A stretch of 7,000 nt of DNA from the NCBI GenBank assembly GCA_011052355.1, contig DRJB01000049.1, forward strand, positions 1 to 7,000, written 5' to 3'. Below, piece by piece: positions 4,867-7,000 of this stretch. The translations under genes and the position numbers were made by a program. The notes under the pieces were generated by a model, which worked only from the letters and a program-made list of their open reading frames with translations, was not told the DNA's origin and did not search any database. Position 1 is the first letter of the stretch; every line of letters starts with the position of its first letter. This DNA comes from Candidatus Kaiserbacteria bacterium (lineage in GTDB: Bacteria; Patescibacteriota; Minisyncoccia; Phycocordibacterales; Phycocordibacteraceae).

Positions 4867-6396
4867 ATGTCATTAAAATTTGTTTTTACATTACTCGCGC
4901 TCTCCGGCATCGCGGGTATTACTCTCGGGTACGTTCTGCGATGGCTCATTGCTCTTGGGCAACGAGGCTCGCTTGAGCTTGATATCAAACAACGCATTCT
5001 TGAAACAAAAGAACGTGTGGCGCTCATTCTTGCCGATGCGAAAAAACGCTCGGAAGAGATTGAGCGGGAAAAATTAAGCATCGTGGCGAAGCGAGAGGAA
5101 AAAGTTGGTAGTGTTGAAGAACGACTCTCCAAAAAAGAACTGTTCTTAGACGAACGCGAGCATGATTTGGTTGATAAATCCGAGGATGTGCGCAAACGAG
5201 AACAAGAAGTTACACGAAGTAAAAAAGAACTTGATACTATTATAGAAAAACAGCGCGTAGCGCTTGCGGATATTTCTCACCTCACACAAGATGCGGCTAA
5301 AGAACAATTATTCGCCGAAATGGAGCGCGACCATGAGAAATCTTTATTGGGACGATTGCAAAAACTTGATGCTCTCGGAAAAGAACGCCTTGAAGAAGAG
5401 GGGCGCAACATCTTGCTTTCCGCCATCCAACGAATGGGCAACACCATGAGCCCGGATATTATGTCATTGTCCGTTTCTATTGATATGAACGAGATCAAAG
5501 GAAAGATTATCGGCAAAGAAGGGCGTAACATACGCGCATTTGAAAGAGTTACCGGCGTTGATGTCATCATTGATGACACACCGAACCACATTACCCTTTC
5601 CTCATTTGACCCGCTTAGGCGCCACATCGCAAAAATCGCACTGGAAAAGCTTATTGCAAGCGGAAGAATTCAACCGGCTAAAATAGAAGAGGTGGTGGAA
5701 AAAACACGTAAAGAAGTTGATGAAATAATTAAACAAAAGGGCGAGCTCGCCGCATACGAAACCGGCGTAACCGGACTTCACCCAAAGCTCATTTTACTTC
5801 TTGGGAGATTGTATTTTCGTTCAAGCTATGGTCAAAACGTGCTAACACATTCTGTTGAGATGGCACATATTGCAAATATGCTTGCTCGAGAGCTTGGAGC
5901 AGACCCAGAGGTTGCCGTCGCGGGTGCGTTATTACATGATATTGGAAAAGCACTGGACCACGAAGTGGAAGGAACCCATGTTGAAATTGGACGCCGTGTT
6001 CTTGAACGGTTCGGTGTTGACGAGCGCGTCATACAAGCAATGCAATCGCACCATGAAGAATATCCGTACGAAACGATTGAGTCGGTTATCGTGCAGGTTG
6101 CGGATTCTGTTTCCGCCGGAAGACCGGGGGCGCGCCGCGACACCGTTGAGCGGTATCTTAAGCGACTCGGGGACCTTGAACAGTTAGCGGGAAATTTCCC
6201 GGGCGTGGAAAAAGTATACGCTGTACAGGCAGGCAGAGAAATTCGTGTGTTTGTAAACCCGGGGAAAGTTTCTGACCTTTCAATGCACAAGATGGCGCGC
6301 TCAATAGCGCACAGCATTCAGGAGGAACTTAAATATCCGGGTGAAATAAAGGTAAATGTTATTCGCGAAAACAGGGTAGTGGAGTTCGCGAAATAG
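4867..6396 (+). CDS. rny: Ribonuclease Y (membrane-anchored endoribonuclease)
   Basis: RNase Y starts mRNA decay by endonucleolytic cleavage at the inner face of the membrane. The 509-residue product has the complete architecture. One transmembrane helix is at about residues 5-30 (VFTLLALSGIAGITLGYVL). A long charged coiled coil runs over about 40-165. The KH domain has the GKIIGKEGRNIRAFE signature at 212-226. The HD domain shows His328 in LTHSVEMAHIA, the His357-Asp358 pair in ALLHDIGKA, SHHEEYP at 394-400 and Asp413 in VADSVSAGRPGARRD. The C-terminal part matches the family through YPGEIKVNVIRE. Length is close to the 520 residues of the B. subtilis enzyme. I chose ATG 4867, which starts at the membrane anchor, over a TTG at 4849. 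No proper ribosome binding site precedes it, only GAG three bases upstream. Confidence 0.97.
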   Translation: MSLKFVFTLLALSGIAGITLGYVLRWLIALGQRGSLELDIKQRILETKERVALILADAKKRSEEIEREKLSIVAKREEKVGSVEERLSKKELFLDEREHDLVDKSEDVRKREQEVTRSKKELDTIIEKQRVALADISHLTQDAAKEQLFAEMERDHEKSLLGRLQKLDALGKERLEEEGRNILLSAIQRMGNTMSPDIMSLSVSIDMNEIKGKIIGKEGRNIRAFERVTGVDVIIDDTPNHITLSSFDPLRRHIAKIALEKLIASGRIQPAKIEEVVEKTRKEVDEIIKQKGELAAYETGVTGLHPKLILLLGRLYFRSSYGQNVLTHSVEMAHIANMLARELGADPEVAVAGALLHDIGKALDHEVEGTHVEIGRRVLERFGVDERVIQAMQSHHEEYPYETIESVIVQVADSVSAGRPGARRDTVERYLKRLGDLEQLAGNFPGVEKVYAVQAGREIRVFVNPGKVSDLSMHKMARSIAHSIQEELKYPGEIKVNVIRENRVVEFAK

Positions 6397-6436
6397 GTTG
6401 TTTATTGCTGAAATAGTGTTGAAACGCGCGGTTGTA

Positions 6437-6483
6437 GCCCACAGTACCGGGGCAAGGCAACGCCTTGCCCCGGTACTGTGGGC
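6437..6483. repeat. Perfect 22-bp palindrome after rny, without U-tract
   Basis: Arms 6437-6458 and 6462-6483 are exact reverse complements (GCCCACAGTACCGGGGCAAG at the left) around an AAC loop. It starts 40 bases after the rny stop. The sequence after it (GCCACGCACAC) has no U-run on either strand, so it is not a textbook intrinsic terminator. It may be a dispersed REP-like palindrome that stabilises the rny 3' end or stops transcription by another route. Confidence 0.7.
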
Positions 6484-6559
6484 GCCACGCACACACTGAT
6501 AGAACACATATCGCAATTTGTCAAAAACTTACGTTTTCCACTTTTCTTGCGTTTGGGAG

Positions 6560-6587
6560 TTGCAAGAAACGTTATATTCTCTATACT
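6560..6587 (+). promoter_or_regulatory. Promoter of the HU gene
   Basis: TTGCAA (6560-6565), a 16-base spacer and TATACT (6582-6587) predict a start near 6594 and a leader of about 44 bases. The leader contains ATTAGTAA twice (6604-6611 and 6614-6621) and no clear ribosome binding site. Confidence 0.5.
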
Positions 6588-6637
6588 TGGCGTTAGTGCC
6601 CCTATTAGTAACGATTAGTAATAAATAAGATATTCTT

Positions 6638-6910
6638 ATGAACAAAGCAGATATTATAGAGAAGGTGCGAGAAACTCTCGGTTCAACAACAGCAGATGCA
6701 ACAAGAGCTGTGGAGACTGTGGTAGATTCAATCACCTCATCACTTAAAAATGGTGATGATGTTTCAATCGCAGGTTTTGGTATTTTCTCAACAAAGACGC
6801 GAGCGGCGCGCGAAGGTCGCAACCCTCGCACAGGTGAGACTGTTCACATCTCTGCCATGCGTGTAGCAAAATTCCGCGCATCAAAGGCACTGAAAGACCT
6901 GGTTAAATAG
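6638..6910 (+). CDS. hup: HU-family nucleoid DNA-binding protein
   Basis: HU/IHF proteins are small dimeric proteins that bend and compact DNA. The 90-residue product matches the family in length and along its whole sequence. An N-terminal helical dimerisation part (MNKADIIEKVRETLG, then a second helix to about 38) precedes the signature GFGIFSTKTRAAREGRNPRT at about 46-65. The latter includes the Asn-Pro pair at the tip of the DNA-binding arm. The C-terminus is VAKFRASKALKDLV. HU rather than IHF is favoured because no IHF-specific feature is evident, but alpha or beta type cannot be assigned. It forms a single-gene unit with its own promoter and hairpin terminator. It starts at ATG 6638 without a recognisable Shine-Dalgarno sequence. 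Confidence 0.95.
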   Translation: MNKADIIEKVRETLGSTTADATRAVETVVDSITSSLKNGDDVSIAGFGIFSTKTRAAREGRNPRTGETVHISAMRVAKFRASKALKDLVK

Positions 6911-6927
6911 TGCGTGAGTGTCGTTTT

Positions 6928-6970
6928 TTATAAAACCCCCTGCGCGCTTCGCGCGCAGGGGGTTTTATAA
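6928..6970. terminator. Perfect 20-bp hairpin terminator after the HU gene
   Basis: Arms 6928-6947 and 6951-6970 are exact reverse complements around a TTC loop, with a very GC-rich core (CCCCCTGCGCGC) followed by TTTTATAA. It begins 17 bases after the HU stop. The A/T flanks are part of the palindrome, so it could work in both directions. Confidence 0.8.
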
Positions 6971-6983
6971 ATCACCCCCCTCG

Positions 6984-7000
6984 TGCGGGCAAAGCCCGCA
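6984..7000. repeat. Small hairpin at the window edge
   Basis: TGCGGGC (6984-6990) and GCCCGCA (6994-7000) pair perfectly around AAA. The structure may continue beyond the window. It follows the HU terminator closely and looks like another member of the palindromic intergenic sequences seen here. Confidence 0.5.

Noticed and set aside
5832..6317. Minus-strand open frame of 161 residues
   Set aside because: It is opposite the HD domain of rny, with Ser/Arg/Thr-rich shadow composition and no promoter or ribosome binding site.
1..7000. CRISPR array or recoded UGA (glycine) genetic code
   Set aside because: No regularly spaced direct repeats are present. The core genes are complete with standard stops and GGN glycine codons, so there is no sign of UGA recoding.

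Overview
The window looks like chromosome from a small-genome bacterium of the Candidate Phyla Radiation, most likely Parcubacteria/Patescibacteria. This is inferred from gene style: a NusA with a long acidic tail, a ClpP of standard type, an RNase Y, an HU protein, a 58-residue single-pass membrane protein beside a core gene, frequent perfect palindromes between genes, and little Shine-Dalgarno signal at core genes. The core genes read through with the standard code (stops TAA and TAG, no TGA read as glycine), which argues against Gracilibacteria/SR1. No 16S or ribosomal protein gene is present, so the placement is tentative.

Layout. Positions 1-290 hold no convincing complete gene: a possible leftward gene start at the left edge and a GC-rich nested palindrome (171-212). 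Positions about 287-1377 are an IS481-like insertion sequence. Its DDE transposase is broken by two frameshifts and interrupted by an in-frame 51-bp palindromic insert exactly between the catalytic Glu segment and the next conserved residues. Then come nusA (1500-2843), a small membrane protein gene (2909-3085) and clpP (3155-3763), all rightward. clpP has a promoter placed so that its mRNA should be essentially leaderless.

Between clpP and rny lies about 1.1 kb without a recognisable protein gene. It is full of structure: the clpP terminator, a rod-like foldback (3829-3974), a 24-bp imperfect inverted repeat (4268-4372), a perfect 24-bp terminator hairpin (4371-4423), and a strong leftward sigma70-type promoter (4536-4564). 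This reads as a leftward transcription unit that either makes a ~160-nt terminated small RNA or uses the hairpin as an attenuator before one or two weak short ORFs. It is the best candidate here for something undescribed.

The right part carries rny (RNase Y, 4867-6396) with its own promoter and a long 5' leader, a perfect 22-bp palindrome without a U-tract, then an HU-type DNA-binding protein gene (6638-6910) with a perfect 20-bp hairpin terminator, and a last small hairpin at the window edge.

Together the intact genes are housekeeping: transcription elongation/termination (NusA), protein turnover (ClpP), mRNA turnover (RNase Y) and nucleoid structure (HU). They are separated by promoters and terminators and do not look like one operon, except possibly nusA with the small membrane protein gene.
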